Numbered from the stretch's first letter, positions 49,598 to 59,886 are shown. The stretch is 64,000 bases of DNA from Rubidibacter lacunae KORDI 51-2 (GCF_000473895.1 NZ_ASSJ01000035.1:114477-178476); one strand, 5' to 3'. Numbers and translations are program-made. The notes: generated from the letters alone by a model not told the origin.

Positions 49598-50791
49598 CTA
49601 AAACATCTCAAACAGCAATCCTTCTATACCAACCCCTGGGGAAAAGGAAAATGCAATTCCTAATGATGTTTTACGACCGTCTAGAAAGTTTTTCTCATTT
49701 ACCTCGTTGCTACCGTCTGAATTGGCTTCCGTGCTGCCTATTCTCGATAGCATTCTGTCTATTACGAATAGACTTGCACAGCTTAGCGTGTTGCCGTACT
49801 GAGCGAGGATCTCCCAGGAATGGGCGACCTGCCGATCGCTAAGTCCGAGAGAAACTTGGGCATTTTCGACGATCTTAGTCCCACCCGGGTGGACAACCCA
49901 CAAATCAATATTTGCTTTTGTGAGATTACGGCTTTCCAGATAATTGTTGATGATGCTTCCCACGTTGTCTTGAATATAATTTGGCAACTCGCGAGAGAGT
50001 AAGCAAGTAACACCGTTATCCCTAACCCCTAGAATAATTCCATCCTCTGTATTCTTAGATAGATAGCTAAAGTTGTCTCGAATAACGAATCGATTTTGTC
50101 TTTTGCTTAATTCTTCTCCCTCACATGCTCCAATGACTACGGCAGCGCAACCATCCCCAAAGATACTATGAATTATCACATCATTCATCTGGTCTTCAAA
50201 AACAGCGTTGATAGAGCTTAACTCGAGGCAAATAACTAATGCTTTACGGCTCGGATTTGCTCGAACGTAGTTACAGCCTGCCCTAATTCCATTCATTGCC
50301 GCAGCACAGCCCATAAAATTAATGGGTATCCTAGCAATATCGCGTCTTAGTCCTAAAATTTTGACGAGTTTGGCATCTATGCCAGGTGCGGAGAAGCCCG
50401 TACTGGTAACAAAAACAATCAAACCAACACTTTCTTTAAGGTCATCCAAAGTGAGAAAGCGAGTGCATTTTAAAGTTCTTAAAAAGGCTTTACTTGCTAC
50501 TTCGGTAGCCAACGGCACCCCGAATTTTTCAAACAAGTGCATCCTCTCTTCAATAGTATTTCGTTTTCGACTGAAGGCTAATGTTTCATTAGTCAACAAG
50601 TTGATTGCCAAATGTCTAGCTTGAATTCGTGTATTTTTATATATCTTTTTTATGCGGTGTTCATGCTGTTTTAGTTCGGGGATATTTGCCACAAATTCTG
50701 CAGCATCATCCTGAAAAACAACATGGGCTGGTACACCGGTGGCAATACCTTCAATCGAGGGTTCGAGTTTTCGGGAAAAGTCAATTACCAT
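49598..50791 (-). CDS. Type III polyketide synthase (chalcone synthase-like)
   Basis: A 397-residue homodimeric condensing enzyme. The catalytic triad is complete: Cys162 (FMGCAAAMN), His301 (VVHPGG) and Asn334 (QYGNTLS). The C-terminal SFSPGVGIEG corresponds to the G-F-G-P-G region of the family. It extends a CoA starter with malonyl-CoA; products in bacteria include alkylresorcinols, pyrones and phloroglucinols, and the product here cannot be read. Its coding sequence is markedly AT-richer than most of the window, suggesting acquisition by transfer. No dedicated tailoring operon is adjacent, apart from the cupin gene. Confidence 0.9.
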   Translation of the reverse strand: MVIDFSRKLEPSIEGIATGVPAHVVFQDDAAEFVANIPELKQHEHRIKKIYKNTRIQARHLAINLLTNETLAFSRKRNTIEERMHLFEKFGVPLATEVASKAFLRTLKCTRFLTLDDLKESVGLIVFVTSTGFSAPGIDAKLVKILGLRRDIARIPINFMGCAAAMNGIRAGCNYVRANPSRKALVICLELSSINAVFEDQMNDVIIHSIFGDGCAAVVIGACEGEELSKRQNRFVIRDNFSYLSKNTEDGIILGVRDNGVTCLLSRELPNYIQDNVGSIINNYLESRNLTKANIDLWVVHPGGTKIVENAQVSLGLSDRQVAHSWEILAQYGNTLSCASLFVIDRMLSRIGSTEANSDGSNEVNEKNFLDGRKTSLGIAFSFSPGVGIEGLLFEMF

Positions 50792-51798
50792 GTTAGTTAG
50801 AAGTGAAATTCTTCGGTAGTTAAATTCACATTATCATACAGCAAATCGCCAAGAAAGTGGTTTAAATACCTAGTCGCTGGTCTGCTACCGAGTGAATAAG
50901 CCAAAAGCCTGCTCGGGAAGGTATTTCCATCAACGAAACCGGTCTAGAGCTGAAGCCAATCGCCTTGGTAGGAGTGATGCTCCTCTCCAAGCAGGGATCG
51001 GCTTCACTCATCTAAGAATCAACCTTCACGACGTCAACGCTTGGATAAGCCCTTTCACATCCTTGGCGGAGAGGTTCTGCTGGGGTCGACAATTAAAGCA
51101 ATGCTATTTTGTGAGCTTCGTTGTGGTTGGCATGGGCATCGAAGTTTGGGGAAATCGTCGTGAAGGGGTGAACGGGTTTGCTGGGTTGGACCCATTGCCG
51201 GCTAGAGGAACACTTTTTTCTTGGGGGGTGTGGCAGACACTCCAACCCTTGCTCGCTCAGTAGACCCTAGTGAAGCTTGAGTCGCCACAGCCCCTCCTTA
51301 GAACTCGGAAAATTGCCTGGGACACCAAGCGCATATCGTGCAAGGTCGAGTTGCTCTTGCCTGGATTATTCACGAAGATTTTGAAGTAGCCTCATACCCT
51401 TGCTCTGACTAGGCTCCAATCTACGTGTATAGAAACGCACTGTCATTGAGCAAAAGAGTCTGCAAGCCATGAACGGCAATAGGTTTAGGGTCTCCGCATA
51501 AAAGTTCATGAATAATCCAGGCTAGGGAACGTAGTTCAGTGAATTGCGCACCAGGTGAAGGATGCATAGCTGGACTAGGCTCTGAGAAAAAACGGTCTCG
51601 ATGTCTTCGGGGAAACCCGTCAGTCCGTCGACGCAGGCGACGAATAGCTGCTATTCATCTTGGTTTTTGAGGTTGGTCGGGACAGAAAGCCAGAACTTCA
51701 AGCCCTTCTCTACGGCAGACCACATCCACAGCAACTCAATGCGATCGTATATGAGTGCAAGTTCGCTGCATTTAAATAGATCGGCCAAATAGATCGGC
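50792..51798. other. Intergenic region, no supported gene
   Basis: About 1 kb upstream of the PKS. A 123-codon frame (50892-51263 plus) lacks recognisable features. The region probably contains the PKS promoter near 50800-50900. Several mononucleotide-rich stretches (GGGGGG) occur near 51220. No repeats or tRNA are seen. Confidence 0.35.
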
Positions 51799-53625
51799 TC
51801 AAGCAGCGCTGCCAAGCATTTGCAATTTGTACAAGCTGGCATAGAGACCGTCCCGGGAGAGAAGATCTTCATGGGTGCCGGTTTCAACAATTTCGCCGCG
51901 CTTGAGGGCAAAGATACGATCGACGTCGCGGATCGTGGAGAGGCGGTGGGCGATGACGATCGCCGTCCGGTCCACCAGCAGGCGATCGAGGGCGGCTTGG
52001 ATTTGCGCTTCGGTGCCGACGTCAAGGCTGGCCGTCGCTTCGTCGAGGACGAGGACGCGAGGGTCGCGGATGGCCACGCGCGCAAAGGCAAGCAACTGCC
52101 GCTGGCCGCCCGAGAGATTGGTGCCGCGAGATCGCAACTCGGTGTCGTAGTCTTGGGGCAGCTGTTCCACGAAGCGATCGATGTCGGTCAGCCGAGCAGC
52201 CCGGCGCACTTCATCAAGGGTGTATGGTTCACCTAGGGTGATATTGTCGCGAACGCTGCCGGCAAAGAGGAAGCTTTCTTGCAGAATCACGCCGATGTGG
52301 CGGCGCAGTTCTTGTTGGGGTAGGTCGCGGATGTCGATGCCATCAACGAGAATACTCCCGTGCGTGGGTTCGTACAGGCGGCACAACAGTCGGATTATCG
52401 AGCTTTTGCCTGCTCCGGTCGGTCCGACGAAAGCAATCTTCTCGCCCGGATGGATTTTGAAGTTGAGGTTCTTGAGGATGTATTCGTTGTTTTTGTAGGC
52501 GAACCAAACGTTCTCGAACTGAATCTCGCCGCTGCGCGCGTCCGTCGGCGAACTGGCGAGTTGTTGGCGGCGCTCGCTATCCGGATCGCGGATCGAGATC
52601 GGTTCGCTCAGGAGCTCGGTGATACGTTCGATGCCGGTAAATCCCGATTGCAGCAAGGTGAATTTGTCGGCAAACTGTCGCAGCGGGTCGAATAGTTTCT
52701 GCGCAAACAAAATGAAGCTAGCCAGGGCGCCCAACTCCATTGCGTCCCCGAGCACTAGCGACCCGCCCAGCCACAAAACACCCGCGATCGCCACCAGCGC
52801 GATCCACTCCAGCGTTGCCGATACGGCTGAGTCGTGGAAAATCGTGCGATTGACCTGCTTGAGGAAACGTTTATTCGTCTGACGGAAGCGATCGCTGTTG
52901 TACTGTTCGCGTCGGAACAGCTGCACGATGTTAATGCCTGCAACATTTTCTTGAAGCATCGTGTTGAGCTTCGATAGTTCTTCGCGCGATTTGTAATTCG
53001 CCTCGCGGTATTGTTGCTGAAAATACACGATCGCTCCCGCCACAGGCAGCAGGAGGCCGATCAACATGACGGCAAGCTTCCACTGCAGCGAAAACATCGT
53101 CACGAGGAGGACACCGATGTTGGCTACGTCGCTGACGATGCCAACAGCTCCGGTCGAAAACACATCACCGAGCGCTTCTACGTCGCTCGTCAACCGCGTT
53201 ACGAGTTTGCCCACTGGGGTCCGGTCGAAGAAGCTTGCCGAGAGTGAGGTGACGTGTCGGTATAGATCTTCGCGAATGCTGGCGGTGATTTCCTGACCGA
53301 CGCGCTGCACGAGATAGCCTTGCGCGGCGGCGAATACCAACCGGACTGCGATCGTCCCCAGCAGCAACATTCCCAAGAGGCGGATCGCTACCATCACGCC
53401 TGCATCGCGCAAAAAAACCCACGTTGCTTCCCCGTTGAGCAACGAAATAGCCTGGCCGATCAGCAGCGGCTGTATGGCACCCGCTACAGCTAGTGGCACC
53501 AGCAGAACCAGCGAAACTGCTAGTGGACCCCGGCAGCGGCGTGCGTAGGGGATGAGTTTTAGCAGCAAACGCCAGTCGCTCTCGGAGCTGGCTTCAGGGA
53601 GGTCAATGCGTTCTACAGCGGTCAT
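51799..53625 (-). CDS. ABC exporter, fused permease and ATPase (half transporter)
   Basis: A 608-residue protein with six N-terminal membrane helices (about 30-320) and a nucleotide-binding domain (about 370-600). Walker A is GPTGAGKSS, the signature LSGGQRQ, and Walker B VLVLDEATASLD, with the switch His in IAHRLSTI. Type IV exporter (MsbA/LmrA-like), acting as a homodimer to extrude lipids, drugs or peptides. No peptidase C39 domain is present, so it is not the dedicated transporter of the Nif11-type peptide. It is a single-gene unit. Confidence 0.9.
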   Translation of the reverse strand: MTAVERIDLPEASSESDWRLLLKLIPYARRCRGPLAVSLVLLVPLAVAGAIQPLLIGQAISLLNGEATWVFLRDAGVMVAIRLLGMLLLGTIAVRLVFAAAQGYLVQRVGQEITASIREDLYRHVTSLSASFFDRTPVGKLVTRLTSDVEALGDVFSTGAVGIVSDVANIGVLLVTMFSLQWKLAVMLIGLLLPVAGAIVYFQQQYREANYKSREELSKLNTMLQENVAGINIVQLFRREQYNSDRFRQTNKRFLKQVNRTIFHDSAVSATLEWIALVAIAGVLWLGGSLVLGDAMELGALASFILFAQKLFDPLRQFADKFTLLQSGFTGIERITELLSEPISIRDPDSERRQQLASSPTDARSGEIQFENVWFAYKNNEYILKNLNFKIHPGEKIAFVGPTGAGKSSIIRLLCRLYEPTHGSILVDGIDIRDLPQQELRRHIGVILQESFLFAGSVRDNITLGEPYTLDEVRRAARLTDIDRFVEQLPQDYDTELRSRGTNLSGGQRQLLAFARVAIRDPRVLVLDEATASLDVGTEAQIQAALDRLLVDRTAIVIAHRLSTIRDVDRIFALKRGEIVETGTHEDLLSRDGLYASLYKLQMLGSAA

Positions 53626-54550
53626 TGCAACACTCGCGTGTATTAAGAAACTTTACACACAACCGCCCCAACCCTAACATTTATACTCCAGCGGCCATAC
53701 AGGCACTTAGAGCGGTTTTGTCGCTCGATAGCTACACGCTCGGAAAATGCCAGCGCAACTTGTGCGAGCGGTCTGTTGGAGTGCCGGGAACCAAGCGAAC
53801 TGGCTATTTCGACGCGTCAGGTGGGACGATCGCGACGCGAACCGATCGATTCGAGGGACAAAGCGATCGCCCGCCCCAATCGACGGTTGAACCCAACTAG
53901 TAATGAGGACAAAAGTAATGCCTCAGCCGATGCCGAGGTCGCAGACATCTATAAGACCTTCAAACACCGCTCGGCGCTCGCCTCTTGGGGCAAATGCCGA
54001 GCGCAGCGTTCTGCCCGGTAAGAAAACAGTCTCGACATCGAGGGACTGGTTGCCCGTGGTGGCTGGCTCAGACTGGGGTTGAGCGGTCCGGTGTTGAAAT
54101 GCTTTGCGGTTGAAAAAACCTTTCGCCCGCATTTTCTGGAGTTCGATGGGGTAGGCGTACGCGACCGGTGCTGGTTAGCCGATGACACGATCGGTCTTGC
54201 CGGCTTGACCGTGGACCTCGATGGACCGTATTGACCCTACCGACTGCGCGACGAAACGAGCGATACGGACACAACAGATTTTCCTAGCGCCAGCCCTGTC
54301 CGTGGAGTTTTTTACTCGTGCTCCCGTCTGGATGGGATGCCGATCGTGCCGAAGGTCTCACGCGCCTCGACCGCAATCAATAAGACTGTTTGCCGATCGG
54401 GTTCGATGAGCCGGCTTACTGACGGCCGCGCAACCCCGACCGGATTCTCGCCAATGCAATCGCGCTCGACTGCTGGCTGAAAATAACCTGATGTAGCGAG
54501 ATCGCTCTGCAATAACGCCCCGGGGGTCGATCTACGCTATTCCAGCTCGA
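53626..54550. other. Intergenic region with possible decayed frame
   Basis: About 925 bp. On the plus strand, frame 53776-54230 is open apart from one stop and gives a plausible mixed composition (GLVARGGWLRLGLSG, then VEKTFRPHFLEFDG), but I cannot match it. At this GC content such frames arise by chance. No RNA gene or repeat is seen. Confidence 0.3.
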
Positions 54551-56185
54551 CTAGGATATCGTGCGCAACACGCCAATGCCAAAATCTCTGTCCGACAGGG
54601 CTTTGGCTTCGAACACCGCCATCATTTCGCGCAGACCCGGCTGACCGCGAGCCGCTCCGGTCAAACCACTCGCAACGATTAATGCACAGAAGCCTTTAAC
54701 CTTACGCGATCGCCGCTCCCAATGGAGGCGTGCTTGCCGGTGAGTTGGGTCGTCGCTATCGAATTCGCCGAAAAGAAATAAGTTGCCGTCGCCCGTTCGC
54801 AAAATACCTAAGTCGAATACCATCTCGCTAGACGGAACTTCTCCGGGGTTGAACCCGATGCCGTCGAGACCGCCCGCAGCTTGCAAGCGCTCGATCAATA
54901 CTTTGGCTTTGGGCCGCGAGGTTTGAATCAGTACGACGGGCATGCCTTCCCCGGCTGCACCGACGTCCCGCGACTGGTAGTACCGGCCGCGGGACGCGCG
55001 CATCATTTCAATAAGTTCCCATGCCACCATACCGATACTCAGATACGAATCTTCCGGTATCAAGTCATCGTGCAGGGGAAAATAAGTGCACTCAGAAGCC
55101 TCATTCTCGCCGTCGTCCAATAGATCAGAGCTACCGCAATCCAACCACTCGGCGAACTCGGCCGCAAGGTCGGGCAGAGTCTGCACGGTCACTAACAATC
55201 GCTGCTCGCTACCGTCGGGTTGGGGGACGGGAATCTGGTGGCGGCGGGCGATCGCGGGAATTGGGTCTTCCACCAGTTGCTGGCGCGATTGTACGACAAA
55301 ACGCTGAAGGGCTTTCAGCGCTAGAAACACAGGCAGTGCTTCTTCTTCGCTGAGGAACGGTCGCATACCTTCGTAAGGATGGACGCTACCGAAGCAAGGT
55401 TCCATATGGTCTGGAAGCTCGTCGAGCGTGAAGTGACCGGATGCGTCCTCCTCGTCTTCAGGGGGCTCGAAATTCAAGAACCAACAGTCTTGATGCAGGA
55501 AGGCGCGCTCGAGGTGCTCGATCGAACCCTGTTCGGCAACAGCCATCCGGAACTGACGCAACGAGTTCAGCGAGCGGTAGAGCAAGACGCCGAACTCCTG
55601 CCCGAGCATGCCCATCACGCAAGCGTAAAGGGTTTCAATGCCCGGCTGTTTGACGTCGATTGCCAGGATGTCGCTGTCAGTCAGGAAATGCCAGGGAGGC
55701 GTTTGCCATAATTCGCGGGCAGCCTGGGGCAGCAGTTCGGCGAAGCGGGTCGGTAGGTGCGGCGGACGGGCGAAACTGTTTTCCTGGAAACCGCGAAACA
55801 GGTCGTCAATCAACGGGAGATGGGGAGCGTAGTCGACGATAATTCCAAGACTTTGCAGGGCTCCGCGCAGGAAAAATTGCACTTCGCGATCGCGTACGAC
55901 GATCTTCCGCGGGCGCGCCGGGCGAGCGTTGCTGTGAGGATTTTCAATTGCGCGCAACAGCGTTCGCACGACGGCTTCGTGGCCGGAGTCGGGCTCGATC
56001 GCATCGATCGCCCGAACCATCCCTTCAGAACCGTCCACCCAAATCACGCATTCACCATCGCGGTCTTCGTCGGCATCAATAGCACTTCCGAGGTCTCCAA
56101 TCGGCCGGCGGTCGCCTTCCCAAACGCTGTGGATTTGAGGGATTCTTTGCAGGCGACTTACGGTTGTGGAATGGAGGCTGGTCAT
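54551..56185 (-). CDS. Conserved cyanobacterial hypothetical protein (DUF6930-like)
   Basis: A 544-residue soluble acidic protein without signal peptide or membrane helix. Two similar sub-domains are suggested: residues about 30-130 (from IWVDGSEGMVRAI through PRKIVVRDREVQFFLRGALQSLGI) and about 380-470 (VAWELIEMMRASRGRYYQSRD through SRPKAKVLIERLQAAGG). I associate it with the cyanobacterial DUF6930 family by memory of such proteins, not by a search. No catalytic residues can be assigned. It stands alone between long non-coding stretches. Confidence 0.75.
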   Translation of the reverse strand: MTSLHSTTVSRLQRIPQIHSVWEGDRRPIGDLGSAIDADEDRDGECVIWVDGSEGMVRAIDAIEPDSGHEAVVRTLLRAIENPHSNARPARPRKIVVRDREVQFFLRGALQSLGIIVDYAPHLPLIDDLFRGFQENSFARPPHLPTRFAELLPQAARELWQTPPWHFLTDSDILAIDVKQPGIETLYACVMGMLGQEFGVLLYRSLNSLRQFRMAVAEQGSIEHLERAFLHQDCWFLNFEPPEDEEDASGHFTLDELPDHMEPCFGSVHPYEGMRPFLSEEEALPVFLALKALQRFVVQSRQQLVEDPIPAIARRHQIPVPQPDGSEQRLLVTVQTLPDLAAEFAEWLDCGSSDLLDDGENEASECTYFPLHDDLIPEDSYLSIGMVAWELIEMMRASRGRYYQSRDVGAAGEGMPVVLIQTSRPKAKVLIERLQAAGGLDGIGFNPGEVPSSEMVFDLGILRTGDGNLFLFGEFDSDDPTHRQARLHWERRSRKVKGFCALIVASGLTGAARGQPGLREMMAVFEAKALSDRDFGIGVLRTIS

Positions 56186-57289
56186 GGGCAGTTCTCAGCG
56201 GACGGCGATCGAAAAGCAACCGAAGCAAAGGCGACTCTTACAGAACCCAGCGTAGCAACCTTTCCGATGCTTTGCCCGAGCAAGTAGCGAGATGCTAAAT
56301 GCACTCTGACAGGGCTTTGCGACCGAGACGATTAGTGACCTGTCGAACATTCTATTGGCTGTATCACCCGCAGATCGTTAATGGGATCCTCAATTGGGAT
56401 CCATTATCGCTCTCCCCTCCAAGGGGGGGTGGGCTGAGTGACTGAGGCAAGTGCTTCTAACCACACAAGCTAGTGGGCAGATTTCAGGGGTTTCAGGAGA
56501 TGTGTCAGTAAGCCGGGGTGGTAGGTGTTTCTTCGGCTAGAGAGTTTTTACGTCACAGTACTAAGTGCCATAGTAACTCGACAGCAATGACAGAGTATTG
56601 ACTGCCAATCGGCGCGAATTCAGCACTCACAATCGACTGACTCAAATCACCGAACGGGCGAGCGCTACCGGCTCGAATTCTTGCCAAGAGTCCGGTCGCA
56701 ATTATCTCGGCTCCAAGGTCGACTTTACACGGTTGCGTGCTTTGGGTGGAATGCTCCCCGAGCAGTCTATATTTGAGAAATTGCTATCTCGAACTCTTTT
56801 CCAGAGCATCCAATTCAAAAAATTCAAATATCGAGATGGCAAGTTGAGAAACTATCACAAAAGACAAGTTAATTGGGAGCAATCACATCACAGACTCTGA
56901 GGAATTTAATAATTTTTTTGCCGCTTCTTCACAAAGATATCTACCTGTCTTGCATCAGCGCATAGCCACCAGAGCACCGTCTGCTGAATTCGGATTCCAA
57001 GCCTAGACCGAAACTTTTGGATCTGAGTCCAATCAGGTTTCGTATTGGACAACACCAAAAAATACATTTCTAAATTATACCAAAACCTTTCCTAAAGAAA
57101 GGCTTGCAAAACAAATATCAATAGATTTCACTTGGAGCGAGCCAATAGCTTCACCTGAAGATTTATTGCAGTGGATGCAGAGACAAAAGGAATTCAGTCT
57201 AACCTGGACTTAGGGCTGGATCTATCCCCGGAGCTTATGCACGGAGCTCAAGATCCAGCGGAAAGAAGATATTAGTTCAAGTGCTAGTC
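56186..57289. other. Intergenic region before the Nif11-type gene
   Basis: About 1.1 kb, AT-rich toward the right. Contains a hairpin CCCCTCC-AA-GGGGGGG near 56415 and an imperfect inverted repeat built on GGGATCC (about 56380-56405). A 100-codon frame at 56598 is unsupported. The right part may carry the promoter of the Nif11-type peptide. Confidence 0.35.
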
Positions 57290-57580
57290 ATGTCCAAAGA
57301 AAATGTACTGCATTTCTTGTCCGAGGCAGCTAAGGACGAGCGGATAAAGTCCCAGTTAAAATTTGCCTCAAGCCATGAAGAGCTGGCTGGAGTAGGTAGT
57401 CAAGCAGGGTATGAATTCTCACCAGAGCATGTGGAAGAGGCTCTCACGGAACTAAAGCAAAAGCCAGGTTTCTTTAGCGCTCTTGCTGAAGCAGTCCTCC
57501 TCCTCTTTAGCCCTCCCCACGATGACTATCCTGCTACGGGAGTTCAACCGTTTAGCGGTGACGTGCCTTCCAAGCATTAA
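57290..57580 (+). CDS. Nif11-family leader peptide (RiPP precursor-like)
   Basis: A 96-residue protein whose first about 65 residues match the Nif11-like leader domain: MSKENVLHFLSEAAKDE, followed by helical segments and SPEHVEEALTELKQ. Nif11-type leaders direct lanthipeptide or other RiPP precursors to modification enzymes and transporters in cyanobacteria. The C-terminal tail (about 70-96, rich in Pro, Asp, Ser) has few Cys, Ser or Thr, so a classic lanthipeptide core is not obvious. An alternative start is three codons upstream. No LanM, YcaO or C39-peptidase ABC transporter is in the window, so it is an orphan. It precedes a decayed IS6-type element. Confidence 0.75.
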   Translation: MSKENVLHFLSEAAKDERIKSQLKFASSHEELAGVGSQAGYEFSPEHVEEALTELKQKPGFFSALAEAVLLLFSPPHDDYPATGVQPFSGDVPSKH

Positions 57581-57744
57581 GCGAGATTGACAACTGAACC
57601 GTGTTGCCTGGTGTCTTGGGTCGTGTGACCCTTGCCCGATGAGCGAGATCTCCTGCCAACGTCACTGCCTCCCGGCAGGCATCATCTCCTCGCGTGTTTG
57701 GCTCTATGATTCCTTCCGCTCAGCTTCGGCGACATCCAGATCTT

Positions 57745-58320
57745 TATGTTTTACCGCGGCATCCAGTTCACTTACAAGTTAATTTGTCAGTGGTGCCGGC
57801 AGTTCGCCCAAGCTGACGCAAATCAGACTCGTCGCCATCGCCCCAGGCTCGCCGATAAGTTGCATTTTGATGATGTTGATGTCAACATCATCAAGCCGTG
57901 CTACCACTAACCAGCTGTGGACCTGTCAGGTCATCTCCGTCCCGATCGAAGCCGCAGAGATCAGGGAGCCCCTCGATCGGTTCTTTCGCACGCTCCACAA
58001 GCCCCAGGAGCGTTTTCCGCGCATGATTCACGGGCCGACTCAAGAGCTACTGTGCGGCGAAATTGAAGCTGTTCAAAGGGGTAGGGCGCAGACAGCACCG
58101 AGGCTAGAACAACTGAGTGGAAAACTCGCGCCGACCAAAGCAAGTCAGGTCAAGGCAGATGGTTTGGTTCCAATCTTCAGGTCAAGCCCGGGGCTTCCGC
58201 TCGACTTTCGAGCCGATAACAGGACATGCCCACTCTCATCAACGCAAACTGTGGGTAGGAGAAGATCTGGAGGCCATGCGCCAACAGCTTGAAAGTTCGC
58301 GGTCTTTTGAAGGAATGGAA
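57745..58320 (+). mobile_element. Decayed IS6-family transposase
   Basis: Three different frames read in order give fragments of an IS6/IS240-like transposase: YKLICQWCRQFAQADANQ with the first catalytic Asp area (LADKLHFDDV) at about 57760-57890, then PLDRFFRTLHK and PRMIHG at about 57960-58040, then QMVWFQSSGQARGFRSTFEPI at about 58155-58220. These match in order the family's CxxWxxxF..RxxxGDKWHLDEV.., RFFRKLL.., and RFKSxxQAQRFLS motifs. The second Asp motif (ITDK) is lost and at least two frameshifts are present. No terminal inverted repeats were identified. The element is inactive. Confidence 0.72.
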
Positions 58321-58673
58321 GCGTCTGCCAAGAAAACAGTCCGAGGCATCTATCGGAGAAATTGTGTCGATTTTCTGAAGCCCGCCGGTGTCGCTGCTCC
58401 CGAATAATGGGTTGTCCTACTGGTTGCCGAACAGTAACTGTCCACTTTGCTCGGCATTGCCGTAATCCAGCCGCCAGCTTAATTGGTATTCGCGCAGCTC
58501 CGTCGAATCGGCTATTTTACGGAGGATGAGGGTCGCTGCAGGCAGAAGATCGCGGCAGGTCGTTGCATCAGGCCGATCGGCGCGAAGCCAGAGGGGAAAT
58601 TGGAGTAAACAACGGTCGTGCGAACACGGCGCCACGTCTGGAGCTCCTCGAGAACGCGATGCTGCTATACCAG

Positions 58674-59328
58674 ACGCCATAACGTCTGGAACTCAATCCC
58701 CCCCGAGCGGGTATGGCAGCACCTGAAGCGAGACCTGCACTGGGAGGGGTTTGAGGACTTGGAGCAACTGGAGTTCGAGCTCGTGCAGCTACTCGAAGAA
58801 CTCACGCCAGAAGTGGCGCCGGCGCTCGTGGGCTATGACGTCATTCTCGCGGCTCGATCGGTCGCGAACATTTTTTGTTTTGATATCAGCACCCTACCAG
58901 CTTCTACCCTAGACTCAACTGGAAGCGATCGCGATCTGACGCTCTGCGTTCGGCGATCGCACTGTAATGCGATCGCTTGTTGAGGGTGCGAGCGATCGGA
59001 TCTTGCGCCCCTTGTTACCCGTGAAGCAAACCGGACTGCCTGCGATCGCACGAGCGTCTGGACATCATTGCTGGCAAGGGTTTGGTTTTGCACCTCCTTG
59101 TGCAAAAGATCCGTTCGCCTTCTACATTTATCCCAACTGCAAGGCTAACTGTGCCGAATCAGTCGGGCGATCGCTAGCTGCCATATGTCACTTAATCTCA
59201 AGATCGCGATCGGGCTAAAAACAAGACACGAAATACATCCGATGTGAGCAGAAATCAATTCAATTTGCGACCGAGATCCTCGTCAGACTCCTGTAAGTTT
59301 GCGACACTAATGATGTCAGTTGAATCCC
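58674..59328. repeat. 655-bp direct repeat, copy A
   Basis: The sequence from ACGCCATAA to TTGAATCCC is repeated at 60697-61350 in the same orientation, 2023 bp away, with dispersed mismatches and small indels. It begins with a small peptide-coding segment, which here is broken, and continues as HIP1-rich non-coding DNA. It ends 90 bp upstream of the secreted protein gene at 59418. No inverted repeat ends or transposase are inside, so it is a segmental duplication rather than an IS. Confidence 0.85.
58682..58883 (+). pseudogene. Broken copy of the 66-residue peptide gene
   Basis: This is the counterpart of 60705-60905 in repeat copy A. The start is ACG instead of ATG, there is one extra base in the C/G run near 58705, an extra T near 58750 (GGGGTTTGAGG against GGGGTTGAGG), and one T fewer in the terminal T-run. 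The helical core (ELVQLLEELTPEVA) is still legible in a shifted frame. Confidence 0.7.
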
Positions 59329-59417
59329 TGCTCTTGCATAGTCGGACTGCCACCTACTTAGTTAATAGCAGGGTAGTAAAACAGCCCTTCCCATTATGAC
59401 TCTTTCAGGAGGTAACC

Positions 59418-59771
59418 ATGCGTCATTCCGTTGTAATCAAAGCTTCCCTGTGTCTTGCTTCTGCAGTAGCTGTCACCAGCCTTAACGCATTACCAGGGCT
59501 GGCTCAGTCCGTGCTCCTCGCGCAAAGAACCGAGCGACATGAGGTTATCCAGGTTGCGCCCTCAGGTCAGCAGGTTCAACCAACTCGAAGGGCTCCTGAA
59601 AGCCCGACTGGATTCCCGATTGGGGGACCGAACCTGAACAATCACAATTGCCCTGAAGGCACAGTGCTAATCATGTGGGATAAGCCCATTTATGACGAAG
59701 AAGGTCTATTTGTCGTCGGATATGAGCCAACCCCCATCTGTGTTGATGAGGATCTAGAGCCTGCGGGCTAA
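59418..59771 (+). CDS. Small secreted protein
   Basis: A 117-residue protein with signal peptide MRHSVVIKAS through LPGLAQS (about residues 1-31). An unusually strong ribosome binding site AGGAGGT is placed 5-6 nt before the ATG, which supports real expression. The mature part has a Pro/Arg/Gln-rich linker and a C-terminal segment with two Cys (NHNCPEG and TPICVDE). I do not recognise the family. It starts 90 bp downstream of repeat copy A, and another small secreted protein gene follows 115 bp later. Confidence 0.72.
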   Translation: MRHSVVIKASLCLASAVAVTSLNALPGLAQSVLLAQRTERHEVIQVAPSGQQVQPTRRAPESPTGFPIGGPNLNNHNCPEGTVLIMWDKPIYDEEGLFVVGYEPTPICVDEDLEPAG

Positions 59772-59886
59772 CGGGCTAGAGAACAAGGATTTCCCTCAAA
59801 TGGGCGCATAAATTCTGACATCCTCACCTATGTAAGAACAGGTGCATCTTCGCTAACTTTTGACGTTTAGAAAAAGGATTCAAGTT

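Noticed and set aside
50892..51263. 123-codon plus-strand frame upstream of the PKS
   Set aside because: Composition typical of non-coding frames and no motif or ribosome binding site.
58417..58680. 87-codon minus-strand frame with plausible composition next to repeat copy A
   Set aside because: Isolated, no ribosome binding site and no known relatives recalled; may be a fragment but cannot be supported.
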